From the NCBI RefSeq assembly GCF_000719705.1, contig NZ_JOHO01000064.1:1-33755 (forward strand): a stretch of 33,755 nucleotides of DNA, written 5' to 3'. The notes under the pieces were generated by a model that saw nothing but the letters and a program-made list of their open reading frames with translations, was not told the origin of the DNA and did not search any database. Shown piece by piece: positions 1-8,578 of the stretch. Made by a program: the position numbers and the translations under genes. This DNA comes from Streptomyces sp. NRRL S-350. Its GTDB lineage: Bacteria; Actinomycetota; Actinomycetes; Streptomycetales; Streptomycetaceae. Numbering within the stretch: position 1 is the stretch's first letter; every line of letters starts with the position of its first letter.

Positions 1-1
1 C

Positions 2-720
2 CGTGACGACCGTCCGCGTCGTGACGACCGCCCGTCCGGTGGCGGCTATGGCCGTGACCGTGACGACCGCGGTGGTGACCGTGGTGGTTTCCGTCGTGAT
101 GACCGTCCGTCCGGTGGTGGCTTCAACCGCGATCGCGGCGACCGCCCCTCCGGCGGTGGTTTCCGTCGTGACGACCGTCCGTCCGGTGGCGGTTTCAACC
201 GCGACCGCGGCGACCGCCCCACCGGCGGTGGCTTCCGTCGTGACGACCGCCCCGCCGGCGGCGGTTTCAACCGTGACCGCGATGACCGCGGTGGTGACCG
301 TGGTGGTTTCCGTCGTGACGACCGTCCGTCCGGTGGTGGCTTCAACCGCGACCGCGGTGACCGCCCCACGGGCGGTGGCTTCCGTCGTGACGACCGCCCG
401 AGCGGCTTCCGTCGTGATGACCGTGACGACCGTCCGCGTCGTGACGACCGCCCGTCCGGCGGTGGCTATGGCCGTGACCGTGACGACCGCGGTGGTGACC
501 GTGGTGGTTTCCGTCGTGACGACCGCCCCGCCGGCGGCGGTTTCAACCGTGACCGCGGTGACCGCCCCTCCGGCGGCGGTTTCCGTCGTGACGACCGCCC
601 GAGCGGCGACCGTGGCGGCTTCCGTCGCGACGACCGGCAGGGTGGCGGCGACCGTGGCGGGTTCCGCCGTGACGACCGCCGCGACGACGACCGCGGCCGT
701 CGCGACTACGACGACCGCCG
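2..720 (+). repeat. Coding repeat array, RDDR/GGF blocks
   Basis: Degenerate in-frame repeats encode (G)[22 protein letters not shown] units. A longer copy is also visible: positions 1-180 recur at 421-600 with an exact 420-bp offset and only scattered, mostly third-base differences. This points to a past tandem duplication within the gene. Confidence 0.85.
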
Positions 721-1672
721 TGGCAACTACGAGCCCGTCAAGCGTCTGCCGATCCCGGAGGACGTCACCGGCTTCGAGATCGACGCGGACGTGCGCCAGG
801 AGCTCAAGAGCCTGCCCAAGACCCTCGCGGACGATGTCGCGCGCAACCTGGTGATGGTGGCCCGCCTGCTCGACAGCGAGCCGGAGGAGGCCTACCAGTA
901 CTCGCGCGTCGCGCTCCGTCTGGCCTCCCGCGTGCCCGCCGTCCGTGAGGCGGCCGGTTTCGCCTCCTACATGACGCAGCGTTACTCGGAGGCGCTGACC
1001 GAGTTCCGTGCCGCGCGCCGGATGACCGGCCGGGCGGACCTGTGGCCGGTGATGGCGGACTGCGAGCGCGGTCTGGGCCGTCCGGAGCGGGCGCTGGCGA
1101 TGGCCGGTGAGCCCGAGGTGAAGCAGCTGGACAAGGCCGGCCAGGTGGAGATGCGCCTGGTGGCGGCCGGTGCCCGCACCGACATGGAGCAGTTCGACGC
1201 CGCCGTGGTGACCCTGCAGAGCCCGGAGCTGGCCTCCAGCACCGTGCATTCGTGGACGGCGCGGCTGCGGTACGCCTACGCCGAGGCGCTGATCGCGGCC
1301 GGCCGTGGCGACGAGGCCCGTGACTGGTTCGCGAAGGCGGCCGAGGCCGACACCGACGGCACCACCAACGCCTCGGAGCGGCTCGCCGAGATCGACGGCG
1401 TGGAGTTCACCGACGCGCTCGACCCGGAGGCTGCCGAGGAGGAGGCCGACCAGGCCGAGGCGCCGGCGAAGAAGCGCGGCGGCGACGTCTCCGACGACCG
1501 TGTGATCTTCGAGGACGAGGAGGACGTCGAGGAGTACTACGACGAGGACGACCTCGAGATCGACGAGGAGTTCGACGGCGTGGTGCCCGGCCGTTCCCAG
1601 GACGACGCCGAGGCCGAGGCGGACAAGGGCGGCAAGGCCGACCAGGCCGAGGCCGACGACGCCAGGAGCTGA
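2..1672 (+). CDS. TPR-like protein with Arg/Asp/Gly-rich repetitive N-terminus (5' end outside window)
   Basis: The frame is open from the first codon of the window, so the start lies upstream; 556 residues are visible. Residues 1 to about 240 are built from alternating blocks such as [12 protein letters not shown] and [12 protein letters not shown], a disordered RGG-like tract. From about residue 250 an ordinary alpha-helical domain follows, with helices such as [19 protein letters not shown] and [20 protein letters not shown] that look like tetratricopeptide repeats. The last 100 residues are strongly acidic ([14 protein letters not shown]). The position ahead of a HAD phosphatase matches the Rv1691-type TPR protein of the mycobacterial block. 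The first ATG in this frame (791) lies inside the folded domain and is not the start. Function is not known; RNA or protein binding through the RGG-like arm is a guess. Confidence 0.85.
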   Translation, partial: RDDRPRRDDRPSGGGYGRDRDDRGGDRGGFRRDDRPSGGGFNRDRGDRPSGGGFRRDDRPSGGGFNRDRGDRPTGGGFRRDDRPAGGGFNRDRDDRGGDRGGFRRDDRPSGGGFNRDRGDRPTGGGFRRDDRPSGFRRDDRDDRPRRDDRPSGGGYGRDRDDRGGDRGGFRRDDRPAGGGFNRDRGDRPSGGGFRRDDRPSGDRGGFRRDDRQGGGDRGGFRRDDRRDDDRGRRDYDDRRGNYEPVKRLPIPEDVTGFEIDADVRQELKSLPKTLADDVARNLVMVARLLDSEPEEAYQYSRVALRLASRVPAVREAAGFASYMTQRYSEALTEFRAARRMTGRADLWPVMADCERGLGRPERALAMAGEPEVKQLDKAGQVEMRLVAAGARTDMEQFDAAVVTLQSPELASSTVHSWTARLRYAYAEALIAAGRGDEARDWFAKAAEADTDGTTNASERLAEIDGVEFTDALDPEAAEEEADQAEAPAKKRGGDVSDDRVIFEDEEDVEEYYDEDDLEIDEEFDGVVPGRSQDDAEAEADKGGKADQAEADDARS

Positions 1673-1681
1673 GCGACCGCA

Positions 1682-1739
1682 ACGCCGTGAGGCCCTGCCG
1701 TTCCCCCGGAAGTCCGGGAACGGCAGGGCCTCACGGCGT
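1682..1739. terminator. Bidirectional terminator hairpin between convergent genes
   Basis: A perfect 24-bp inverted repeat (arms 1682-1705 and 1716-1739, 10-nt loop) begins ten bases after the stop of the TPR gene and ends 17 bases before the stop of the convergent DUF1015 gene. There is no T-tract, as is usual in streptomycetes. It probably serves both genes. Confidence 0.85.
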
Positions 1740-1755
1740 CCGGGCCGGTGGTGGG

Positions 1756-3126
1756 TCAGCCCAGCGCGAGGTTGCGCAGCACCAGCCCGGTGGCCGGCTT
1801 CGGTCCGAAGGAGGTGGACTTGCGGGGCATCGTGACGCCCTGTTCGGCCAGCCGCCGGACCACGCTCTCCCGGACCGGGTGCAGCAGGACGGCGGTGCCG
1901 CCGGCGCGGGCCGCCTCCCGTTCGGCGGCCGCGGCGGTGTGCAGGTAGCCGATGTCGTCCGGGCCGTCGGGGACGCGCCAGGTGTGGTCGAGCAGGGTGG
2001 CGTGCAGGACGGTGGCGTCCAGGTGGCGCCACTCCTCGGGCCGGTCGTGCGGCACGGTCGCGTCCAGCAGGGCCTCGTCGGGCTCTCCGACCAGCCAGTA
2101 GGCGCCGTCGCCGCCGGTCAGGACGAAGCCGTTGCCGCCGTGCCGCTTCTGCTCGGCGAGCGCCTGGAGGGCGGCGGGCAGCGGCCCGGGGACCTCCTTG
2201 ACCTTCCAGCGGTCGCCGAGCTTCTCCAGCGCCGCGGCGACCGGCAGCCGGTAGAGCACGCGGTGGATGGCGCGGACCCGCAGCGGGTAGCGGGCGGTGT
2301 CCACCAGGAGCACCATGCCGCGGTCCCACGGGCTGCGCGGCAGGTGGCGGTGCTCGCGCTGGAGGCGCAGGTACATCTCCCAGCGGTGGTGGCCGTCGGC
2401 GATCAGTGCCCGGCAGGTGGCGAGGTCGCGGCCGATCTCGGCGATGTCGGCCGGGTCGGTGACGGCCCACAGCCGGTGGTGGGTGCCGTCGCTGGTGGCG
2501 GTGGAGAGCAGGGGCTCGCCCTCGACTGTCCGCTCGATCACGCCGGAGGCGCCGCCGTTGCCGCGGTAGGTGAGCAGCAGGGGTTCCAGGTTGGCCCGGG
2601 TGGTGCGCATCAGGCCGACCCGGTCGGCGACCGGCCGCGGCATCACGTCCTCGTGGGGGAGGACGACGCCGGTCTCGCTGCCGCTGACCGCGAGGGCGCC
2701 GATCAGGCCGCGCTGCACCAGCTCGGGGGAGTCGGCGGTGGCGGGCACCCGCTGCTCGTAGACGTAGATGGCCGGGTCCGGGTCGGCGGCGAGGATCCCC
2801 TCGCGCTGCCAGGCGGCCAGAAGACGGGCGGCGTGCCGGTACCGGGTGTCGCGGTCGGGGCGGTCGCCGGCGTCCTCGGGCTCGGGCCGGGGCAGGATCA
2901 GCCGGACCACGTTGTGCGGATCGCCGGTCTCCAGGTCGAGTCGGCGGCCCGGGTCGACGACGTCGTACGGCGGGGACATCACCGCGGCCAGGGCGCCGAC
3001 CCGGTCGGGGACGTAGCGCAGGCCGCGGAAGGGGGACAGGGACAGGCCGGCGGTGGCGACGTGCCCGGGATCGCCGGGGCCGCCCTCGGGAGTCTCGACT
3101 CCGTCTTCTGCACTGGGTGTGCTCAT
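1756..3126 (-). CDS. DUF1015 family protein
   Basis: About 456 residues. The N-terminal block LSLSPFRGLRYVPDR followed by AAVMSPPYDVVDP is the hallmark opening of the DUF1015 family, and ALIADGHHRWEMYLRL near the middle is its conserved histidine-rich motif. Length is normal for the family. Biochemical function is not established; related proteins have been annotated as uncharacterised or as possible SerK-like kinases. An in-frame ATG at 3135 would add three residues, and neither start has a clear ribosome binding site, so the start is uncertain. The much longer open frame extending upstream of it is the shadow of the oppositely oriented TPR gene. It is divergent from that gene and converges on the first gene over a shared terminator. 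Confidence 0.85.
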   Translation of the reverse strand: MSTPSAEDGVETPEGGPGDPGHVATAGLSLSPFRGLRYVPDRVGALAAVMSPPYDVVDPGRRLDLETGDPHNVVRLILPRPEPEDAGDRPDRDTRYRHAARLLAAWQREGILAADPDPAIYVYEQRVPATADSPELVQRGLIGALAVSGSETGVVLPHEDVMPRPVADRVGLMRTTRANLEPLLLTYRGNGGASGVIERTVEGEPLLSTATSDGTHHRLWAVTDPADIAEIGRDLATCRALIADGHHRWEMYLRLQREHRHLPRSPWDRGMVLLVDTARYPLRVRAIHRVLYRLPVAAALEKLGDRWKVKEVPGPLPAALQALAEQKRHGGNGFVLTGGDGAYWLVGEPDEALLDATVPHDRPEEWRHLDATVLHATLLDHTWRVPDGPDDIGYLHTAAAAEREAARAGGTAVLLHPVRESVVRRLAEQGVTMPRKSTSFGPKPATGLVLRNLALG

Positions 3127-3218
3127 TCTGGGCATCGTAACCGGGTACGCGTTGTTGAGAGATCGGAACACCCGTGCCGTCTCGTGGGGCGGGTGGGCGA
3201 CCGAGGGCGAGGTACGGC

Positions 3219-3851
3219 ATGGACGACGGGCAGGAACGGGTGGAGGGCGGTGCCCCGGGCGGGTCGGGCGGGCCGGCCGCTGCCACCGGCGGCGCACCGG
3301 CCGGCGGGATCCCGGCGCAGAGCCGGTCCGGGGAGCCCGCGGGGGAGGTGTACGACTGGTTCCGCCGGGGCGCGCAGTTGCTGGCGCAGGGGCATCCGGC
3401 CGCTGCCGAGCAGTTGCTGTCCCGGGCGGCGGCCGCCGAGCCGCACTCGCGCAGCATCCGGGAGGCGCTGGCCCGGGCGCAGTTCGACGCCGGTTCGTAC
3501 GCGGCGGCGCTGGAGAACTTCCGGGCCGTGGCGCTGGCGGATCCGGCGGACGACTACGCTCAGTTCGGGTGGGGGGTCGCGGCGGCCCGGCTGGGCGACT
3601 TCGAGACGTCCGCCGAGCACCTGGCGCTGGCCGTGGCGATGCGGCCGGGGACCGACCACTACCGGGAGGCGCTGCGGCAGACCCGGGCGACGCTGGCGGC
3701 GCGCGCCGGGGCGTACGGCCCGCTGCTGCCCGGGGCGCCCGGGTACCTGGCGCCCCCGCCCGGTGCCGAGCCCCTGCCCGGTGCGGCGGGCGCGGCGGGT
3801 GCCGCGGACCCGGCCGGGGGAGAGCCGGACGGCGCCGACGGCGACGCCTGA
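3219..3851 (+). CDS. Small tetratricopeptide repeat protein
   Basis: 210 residues. ATG 3219 is chosen because GAGGGCGAGG (3203-3212) sits 6 nt upstream; a GTG at 3174 in the same frame lacks such a site. After a Gly/Ala-rich arm of about 40 residues come roughly three TPR-like helix pairs: YDWFRRGAQLLAQGHPAAAE, then IREALARAQFDAGSYAAALE, then FGWGVAAARLGDFETSAEHL. The C-terminal 45 residues are Pro/Gly/Ala-rich and probably disordered. No signal peptide or membrane segment is visible, so it is likely a cytoplasmic scaffold or adaptor. It lies just upstream of the HAD phosphatase and may be cotranscribed with it, although a hairpin separates them. Confidence 0.8.
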   Translation: MDDGQERVEGGAPGGSGGPAAATGGAPAGGIPAQSRSGEPAGEVYDWFRRGAQLLAQGHPAAAEQLLSRAAAAEPHSRSIREALARAQFDAGSYAAALENFRAVALADPADDYAQFGWGVAAARLGDFETSAEHLALAVAMRPGTDHYREALRQTRATLAARAGAYGPLLPGAPGYLAPPPGAEPLPGAAGAAGAADPAGGEPDGADGDA

Positions 3852-3866
3852 CCGGCCGACGGCCCG

Positions 3867-3886
3867 GCCGCACCCCGCGGTGCGGC
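3867..3886 (+). terminator. Short hairpin after the TPR gene
   Basis: An 8-bp perfect stem (GCCGCACC / GGTGCGGC) with a 4-nt loop lies 15 bases after the TPR stop codon. It could be a weak or processing terminator. Confidence 0.4.
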
Positions 3887-3936
3887 ACGCCGGTGAACGA
3901 CCTGACGGACGACGTAGTGAATGAGGTAGCTCAGCC

Positions 3937-4974
3937 ATGACCGAGACGGCCACCCCCGTGCGACGGACCGCCCCCGGCGGCAGCGAGCGTCCGCTGACCG
4001 AGGCGTACGACACCGCGCTGCTGGACCTGGACGGCGTGGTCTACGCGGGCGACCACGCGATCGACCACGCGGTGGCCTCGCTGGAGGCCGCTCGGACGGC
4101 CGGGATGCGGCTCGCGTACGTGACCAACAACGCCTCGCGTCCGCCGCGCGTGGTGGCCGAGCACCTGACCGAGCTGGGTGTGCCGGCCGAGCCGACGGAT
4201 GTGGTCAACTCCGCCCAGGCGGCCGCCCGGGTCGTCGCCGAGAAGGTGCCGGCCGGGGCGAAGGTGCTGGTCGTGGGCGGCCTCGGGCTGGAGGAGGCGC
4301 TGGCCGAACGGGGTCTGGTCGCGGTCCGCTCGCTCGCCGACGAACCGGCCGCGGTGGTCCAGGGCTTCGACCCGTCGGTGGGCTGGGCGGACCTCGCGGA
4401 GGCCTCGTACGCCGTGCAGGCCGGGCTGCCGTGGGTGGCGTCCAACCTGGACCTGACGGTGCCGCGGTCGCGCGGCATCGCGCCCGGCAACGGCACCCTG
4501 GTCGCGGCGGTGCGGGCGGCCACCGGCGTGGAACCCGAGGTGGCGGGCAAGCCGCTGCCGCCGATGCACCGCGAGACCGTGCTGCGCACCGGCGCCAAGC
4601 GGCCGCTGGTGGTCGGGGACCGGCTGGACACCGACATCGAGGGCGCCTTCAACGGCGGGGTGGACAGCCTGCTGGTCTTCACCGGCGTGACCACCCCGGA
4701 GCTGCTCCTGGCGGCCCCGGTCCAGCACCGGCCGACCTACCTGGCCGCCGACCTGCGCGGACTACTGGTGCCGCAGGCGGCGGTGACGGCCGAAGGCGAC
4801 GGCTTCGCGTGCGGAGGCTGGACGGCGCGGGCCGAGGGCGGCGTGCTGCGGCTCACGGGTGCCGGCGACGGCTGGGACGGCCTGCGGGCGCTGTGCGCGG
4901 CGGCGTGGACGGCGCAGGACGCCGACGGCTCGCCGGTGGACGGTCGGAAGGCGCTCGCCGAGCTGGGCTTCTGA
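3937..4974 (+). CDS. HAD-superfamily phosphatase, NagD-like (Rv1692-type)
   Basis: 345 residues. HAD motif I DLDGVVYAG is at residues 30-38 with the nucleophile Asp30; motif II TNNAS is at 63-67; the motif III lysine lies in GKPLPP; motif IV is VGDRLDTDIEGA. The cap type and motifs place it in the NagD / 4-nitrophenylphosphatase / phosphoglycolate phosphatase group. In M. tuberculosis the gene at this position (Rv1692) is a D-glycerol-3-phosphate phosphatase, so lipid or polyol phosphate recycling is the best guess. About 75 residues follow the HAD core, a small C-terminal domain seen in actinobacterial members. GAGGT at 3923-3927 supports the ATG. Cytoplasmic, magnesium dependent by family. 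Substrate is not shown by sequence. Confidence 0.88.
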   Translation: MTETATPVRRTAPGGSERPLTEAYDTALLDLDGVVYAGDHAIDHAVASLEAARTAGMRLAYVTNNASRPPRVVAEHLTELGVPAEPTDVVNSAQAAARVVAEKVPAGAKVLVVGGLGLEEALAERGLVAVRSLADEPAAVVQGFDPSVGWADLAEASYAVQAGLPWVASNLDLTVPRSRGIAPGNGTLVAAVRAATGVEPEVAGKPLPPMHRETVLRTGAKRPLVVGDRLDTDIEGAFNGGVDSLLVFTGVTTPELLLAAPVQHRPTYLAADLRGLLVPQAAVTAEGDGFACGGWTARAEGGVLRLTGAGDGWDGLRALCAAAWTAQDADGSPVDGRKALAELGF

Positions 4975-4998
4975 CCGACCGAGGGGCGCCGGCCGGGT

Positions 4999-5394
4999 TC
5001 AGAGCAGGGTGCGCAGCCGCAGCAGGTCGCGGAAGCCCGCCTCCAGCCGGATCCGGCCGCTCGCCCAGGCGGACGCGAAGTTCAGCCGTCCGCCGACCAG
5101 GGCGACCAGGTCGTCGCTGCTCATGGCGAGCCGGATCTCCGCCTTCGCGGTCGGCGCTCCCGGCGCGGCGACCAGGTCCTGGATCCGGCCGTCCCGCAGC
5201 TGCCCGGTGAAGGTCAGGTCGAGGTCGGTGATCCGGCAGCTGACCGAGCGGTCGAGGGCCGCGGCCGTACGGACGTCACCGGTGGACTTCGCCATGTTCC
5301 GGCTGAGCTGCTCCAGCGCCTCCCGGCACTCCTCGGCGTTCGCCATGGGCGGCTGCTCCATCCCCTGGTCGCTGCGGTGCTGACTGCGGGCCAC
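4999..5394 (-). CDS. SCP2 sterol-binding domain protein
   Basis: Up to 131 residues. The block [15 protein letters not shown], then [19 protein letters not shown], then [25 protein letters not shown], is the SCP2 fold as found in small streptomycete proteins, ending in the typical RLRTLL tail. These bind lipid-like ligands in a hydrophobic tunnel; the natural ligand is unknown. GTG 5394 has GAGG 4-5 nt upstream. An internal ATG at 5346 ([11 protein letters not shown]) fits the length of homologues and has GGAG upstream, so the first 16 residues are doubtful. The gene converges on the HAD phosphatase with a 24-bp gap and is divergent from the H1-like gene. Confidence 0.83.
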   Translation of the reverse strand: MARSQHRSDQGMEQPPMANAEECREALEQLSRNMAKSTGDVRTAAALDRSVSCRITDLDLTFTGQLRDGRIQDLVAAPGAPTAKAEIRLAMSSDDLVALVGGRLNFASAWASGRIRLEAGFRDLLRLRTLL

Positions 5395-5500
5395 GGTACC
5401 TCAGGCGGGTTTTGGCGGTAGCGTCGTCGGTGGGTGCCCGGCACGGCCCGGGCACTGACGGCGACGGAGCGACGCGCGTAGGCGATTGGGAGGCACCCGG

Positions 5501-6424
5501 ATGCTGCCGAGGACGGTTCGGGGAGTGGTGGAGACCGCCGCCGGGGTGGTCGAGGAGGTCGGCAAGCGGGTCGTCGGGACGGCGGCCGTGATCCTGGAGA
5601 AGGCCGGGGTCGACGTCGCCGAGGTCGAGCGCCGGCTGGGCGGGCAGTTCCCGCCGTCGGCGAAGACGCTGCAGACCATGGCCGAGGAGGCATTCACCGC
5701 CGGGCGGGCGGGCGTGGACCTGGCGGTCGGGGTGGCCCGAAACGAGGCGGAGAAGGTCTTCGAGAGGGTCGGCGACCAGGTCACCAAGGTCGGCGTGGTG
5801 CTGGCCTACCTGGAGACCAAGCTTCGCGAGGTCGAGGAGGAGGCCCCGGCGGCGCAGACCGGGCCGGGTGCGTACGACGCCCGCGAGCCGGTGCCGGCAC
5901 CTCGGGCGGACGACCTGTTCGGGCGCGGCTGGGAGTTCGAGGACGAGCCTTCGACGGGCCGGACGGCCGGGGAGCCGATAGTCGCCGAGCGGGTGGAGGT
6001 GGACGAGCCGGTCGAGGTCGACCCTCCGGTTGCTCCGGCCGCGCCGGTCCCGTCGGTCTCCCCGGTCTCCCCGGCCGTGAGCGGGGAAACGGAGGCGGCC
6101 GAGGAGCCGACGGCGGAGGAGCCGACGGCCGGGAGGCCGACCGCGAAGAAGGCCGCGGCCAAGAAGGCACCCGCCAAGAAGACGCCCGCCAAGAAGACGC
6201 CCGCCCGGAAGACGGCTGAGAAGACGACCGTTGCGAAGCCGGCCGCTCCGAAGCCGGCCGCTGCGAAGAAGACGACCGCCAAGAAGACGACGGTCAAGAA
6301 GACCGCCACCGCGAAGCAGGCAGCCGACCAGCCCAAGGCGCCGGCCAAGCGGACGGCGACCAGGAAGACCACCGTCCGCAAGGCCACCAGTACGAGGAAG
6401 AAGCCCGATGTCCGGGACGAGTGA
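5501..6424 (+). CDS. Protein with Lys/Ala-rich histone-H1-like tail
   Basis: 307 residues. ATG 5501 has GGGAGG at 5488-5493. Residues 1-105 form an amphipathic helical region ([38 protein letters not shown]) that recalls phasin or apolipoprotein-like helices. Residues 110-205 are an acidic, Pro-rich linker. Residues from about 210 are an array of [14 protein letters not shown] units like those in eukaryotic H1 and the C-terminal arm of streptomycete HupS. I infer DNA or polyanion binding by the tail; the N-terminal part could bind a membrane, a granule or a partner. It is the first gene of an overlapping set: its last 17 bases overlap the next start. Confidence 0.75.
   Translation: MLPRTVRGVVETAAGVVEEVGKRVVGTAAVILEKAGVDVAEVERRLGGQFPPSAKTLQTMAEEAFTAGRAGVDLAVGVARNEAEKVFERVGDQVTKVGVVLAYLETKLREVEEEAPAAQTGPGAYDAREPVPAPRADDLFGRGWEFEDEPSTGRTAGEPIVAERVEVDEPVEVDPPVAPAAPVPSVSPVSPAVSGETEAAEEPTAEEPTAGRPTAKKAAAKKAPAKKTPAKKTPARKTAEKTTVAKPAAPKPAAAKKTTAKKTTVKKTATAKQAADQPKAPAKRTATRKTTVRKATSTRKKPDVRDE
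6125..6405 (+). repeat. Coding repeat, AKK/PAKKT tail
   Basis: Repeated AAG-AAG-(G/A)CN codons encode the lysine/alanine/threonine repeat tail of the H1-like protein. Such arrays readily change length by slippage or recombination. Confidence 0.7.
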
Positions 6425-6647
6425 ACCGACCGCTCCGCCCGACGAGGCCTCGTCGGCCCCGGAGGCGGCGGCCCCGCAGGTGGGGCCGCTCGGCGTCGAA
6501 CCGGTCCCCACCGGCCACCCCGCGGTGGACGCCGGGCTGGCCCGGCTGGAGGCACTGGACGGGGTGCCGGCCGAGGCGCACGTCGCGGTGTACGAAGATG
6601 TTCACCAGCGGCTGGCCGACGCGCTGGCCGCGCTCGACCAGGAATGA
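6408..6647 (+). CDS. Small conserved acidic protein
   Basis: 79 residues, starting at ATG 6408 with GAGGAAGAAG just upstream, inside the end of the H1-like gene. The first 40 residues are Pro/Ala/Glu-rich; the C-terminal half is helical, with [20 protein letters not shown] followed by [18 protein letters not shown] short protein of this kind precedes tlyA in other actinobacteria (Rv1693 position). Its stop overlaps the tlyA start in an ATGA junction, so the two are probably translationally coupled. Function unknown; a regulatory or partner role for TlyA is possible but unsupported. Confidence 0.78.
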   Translation: MSGTSEPTAPPDEASSAPEAAAPQVGPLGVEPVPTGHPAVDAGLARLEALDGVPAEAHVAVYEDVHQRLADALAALDQE

Positions 6648-7498
6648 CCGTGGGAACCGCAGGAACCGTAGGAGCTGAAACACCAGTGGCAGTGGCACGA
6701 CGCCGACTCGACGCGGAGCTGGTCCGCCGCAAGCTGGCCCGGTCGCGCGAGCACGCGTCCGAGCTGATCGCGGCCGGCCGGGTGACCGTCGGCGGCACCA
6801 CCGCGAGCAAGCCGGCCACCCAGGTGGAGACCTCGGCGGCGGTCGTGGTGGCCAAGGACGAGAACGACCCCGACTACGTCTCGCGCGGCGGGCACAAGCT
6901 CGCCGGGGCGTTCGCGGCCTTCGTGCCGCAGGGCTTGGTGGTCGAGGGCCGCCGGGCGCTGGACGCGGGCGCGTCCACCGGCGGCTTCACCGACGTGCTG
7001 CTGCGCGCCGGCGCGGCCCACGTGCTGGCGGTGGACGTCGGCTACGGTCAGCTTGCCTGGTCGCTGCAGAGCGACGACCGGGTCACCGTGATGGACCGCA
7101 CCAACGTGCGCGAGCTGACCCGGGACCTGATCGGCGGCACGCCGGTGGACCTGGTCGTCGGCGACCTGTCGTTCATCTCGCTGGGCCTGGTGCTCCCGGC
7201 CCTCGCGTCCTGCGCGGCCGAGGACGCGGACCTGGTGCTGATGGTCAAACCGCAGTTCGAGATCGGCAAGGACCGCCTCGGCAGCGGCGGGGTGGTGCGC
7301 AGCCCGCAGCTGCGCGCCGAGATGGTGCGCCAGGTGGCCGGACAGGCGTGGGAACTCGGACTGGGCGTGCGCGCGGTGACCGCGAGCCCCCTGCCGGGGC
7401 CGTCCGGCAACGTGGAGTACTTCCTGTGGCTGCGCCGGGACGCCCCGCAGCTGGACCCCGCGGAGGCGGACCGGGCCGTGGCGGAGGGGCCCCGGTAG
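6644..7498 (+). CDS. tlyA: TlyA-family rRNA (cytidine-2'-O)-methyltransferase
   Basis: 284 residues from the ATGA-overlapping ATG. An S4 RNA-binding domain begins at RRRLDAELVRRKLARSREHA (about residues 19-38) and runs to about 75; RGGHKL (81-86) is the TlyA linker motif; the SAM site DAGASTGGFTDVLL is at 107-120 in an FtsJ-like Rossmann fold, followed by VVGDLSFISL and VKPQFE. By homology it 2'-O-methylates cytidines in 16S and 23S rRNA, the modification that supports capreomycin/viomycin binding. Homologues usually begin near VARRRLDAEL, so a GTG at 6686 with GGAG 11 nt upstream is a credible alternative start. Followed by nadK after 91 bp. Confidence 0.92.
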   Translation: MTVGTAGTVGAETPVAVARRRLDAELVRRKLARSREHASELIAAGRVTVGGTTASKPATQVETSAAVVVAKDENDPDYVSRGGHKLAGAFAAFVPQGLVVEGRRALDAGASTGGFTDVLLRAGAAHVLAVDVGYGQLAWSLQSDDRVTVMDRTNVRELTRDLIGGTPVDLVVGDLSFISLGLVLPALASCAAEDADLVLMVKPQFEIGKDRLGSGGVVRSPQLRAEMVRQVAGQAWELGLGVRAVTASPLPGPSGNVEYFLWLRRDAPQLDPAEADRAVAEGPR

Positions 7499-7589
7499 GG
7501 TGCTCTGCGGACGTCCGGCCCGTCATGCTGAATGGCGGCCGCACCGGGGCGGAGGGCGACCCGGCCGGCGTTAGGGAGAGGGCAGCGGC

Positions 7590-8495
7590 ATGAGCGACGA
7601 AGCACGTACGGTCTTCCTGATCGCGCACACCGGCCGGGAGGCGGCGCTGCGCAGCGTCGAGGCCCTGGTGCAGGGGCTGCTGAAGGCGGGGCTGCGGATC
7701 AGACTGCTGGAGGCCGAGGCAGCCGACCTCGACCTGCCCGACGGCGTCGAGAGGGTGGCGGAGGGCCTCGGGGCGGCGGACGGCTGCGAGCTGATCCTGG
7801 TGGCCGGCGGGGACGGCACGCTGCTGCGCGGGGCGGAGCTGGCGCGCTCGCACGGGCTGCCGATGCTCGGGATCAACCTGGGCCGGGTGGGCTTCCTCGC
7901 CGAGGCCGAGCGGGACGACCTGGCCGTGGTGGTCGAGCGGGTGGTCGACGCCGACTACGAGGTCGAGGAGCGGATGACGCTCGACGTCATCGTCCGCACC
8001 AACGGCGACGTGGTGCACCAGGACTGGGCGCTCAACGAGGCGTCGATCGAGAAGGCGTCCCGGGAGCGGATGCTGGAGGTGGTGACCGAGGTGGACGGCC
8101 GCCCGGTCTCCAACTTCGGCTGCGACGGCGTGGTGTGCGCGACGCCGACCGGCTCGACCGCGTACGCGTTCTCGGGCGGCGGGCCGGTGGTGTGGCCGGA
8201 GGTCGAGGCGCTGCTGATGGTGCCGATCTCCGCACACGCCCTGTTCGCCCGCCCGCTGGTGACGTCGCCCGAGTCGGTGCTGGCCGTCGAGGTGCAGCCG
8301 AAGACCCCCCACGGCGTGCTCTGGTGCGACGGGCGGCGCTCGGTCGAACTGCCCGCCGGGGCGCGGGTGGAGGTCCGCCGGGGCCGGACCCCGGTACGGC
8401 TGGCCAGACTGCACCGGGCGCCGTTCACCGACCGGCTGGTGGCCAAGTTCGCGCTGCCGGTGACGGGTTGGCGCGGCCGGGCGGACCACCACTAG
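7590..8495 (+). CDS. nadK: NAD kinase
   Basis: 301 residues; phosphorylates NAD to NADP with ATP or polyphosphate in the cytoplasm. The GGDGT motif is at residues 73-77, followed by LGINLGRVGFLAE and the NE-containing segment WALNEASIEK; the glycine-rich TPTGSTAYAFSGGGP motif is intact. ATG 7590 has GGGAGAGG upstream. Length fits the bacterial family. Gene order tlyA-nadK-recN is conserved in actinobacteria. Here MocR/YczE genes have come between nadK and recN. The last codons (ADHH-stop) lie within a short tandem duplication. Confidence 0.95.
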   Translation: MSDEARTVFLIAHTGREAALRSVEALVQGLLKAGLRIRLLEAEAADLDLPDGVERVAEGLGAADGCELILVAGGDGTLLRGAELARSHGLPMLGINLGRVGFLAEAERDDLAVVVERVVDADYEVEERMTLDVIVRTNGDVVHQDWALNEASIEKASRERMLEVVTEVDGRPVSNFGCDGVVCATPTGSTAYAFSGGGPVVWPEVEALLMVPISAHALFARPLVTSPESVLAVEVQPKTPHGVLWCDGRRSVELPAGARVEVRRGRTPVRLARLHRAPFTDRLVAKFALPVTGWRGRADHH

Positions 8496-8526
8496 CGCGG
8501 ACCGCCACTGGCGCGGACCGCCACGA
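8481..8526 (+). repeat. Three tandem copies of a ~16-bp repeat across the nadK stop
   Basis: GCGGACCACCACTA (8481), GCGCGGACCGCCACTG (8495) and GCGCGGACCGCCACGA (8511) follow each other directly. The first copy contains the final NadK codons and the TAG stop runs across its junction with the second. Confidence 0.7.
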
Positions 8527-8546
8527 GGGTGTTCGCACGGCGCAGC

Positions 8547-8578
8547 GACGGGCGGCCCCGGGTCGGCGGCCGCCCGTC
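8547..8578. terminator. Convergent terminator hairpin, nadK / MocR
   Basis: A perfect 11-bp stem (8547-8557 with 8568-8578) and 10-nt loop lie between nadK and the convergent MocR gene; the right arm includes bases of the MocR stop codon. Confidence 0.65.

Noticed and set aside
3..854. A Thr/Val/Ala-rich 283-residue protein starting at the window edge
   Set aside because: It is the +1 shadow of the RDDR/GGF repeats; the adjacent frame continues without interruption into a folded TPR domain.
1687..3924. A 745-codon plus-strand frame across the DUF1015 gene
   Set aside because: The minus strand carries the DUF1015 motifs; the plus-strand product is low-complexity and starts inside the terminator hairpin.
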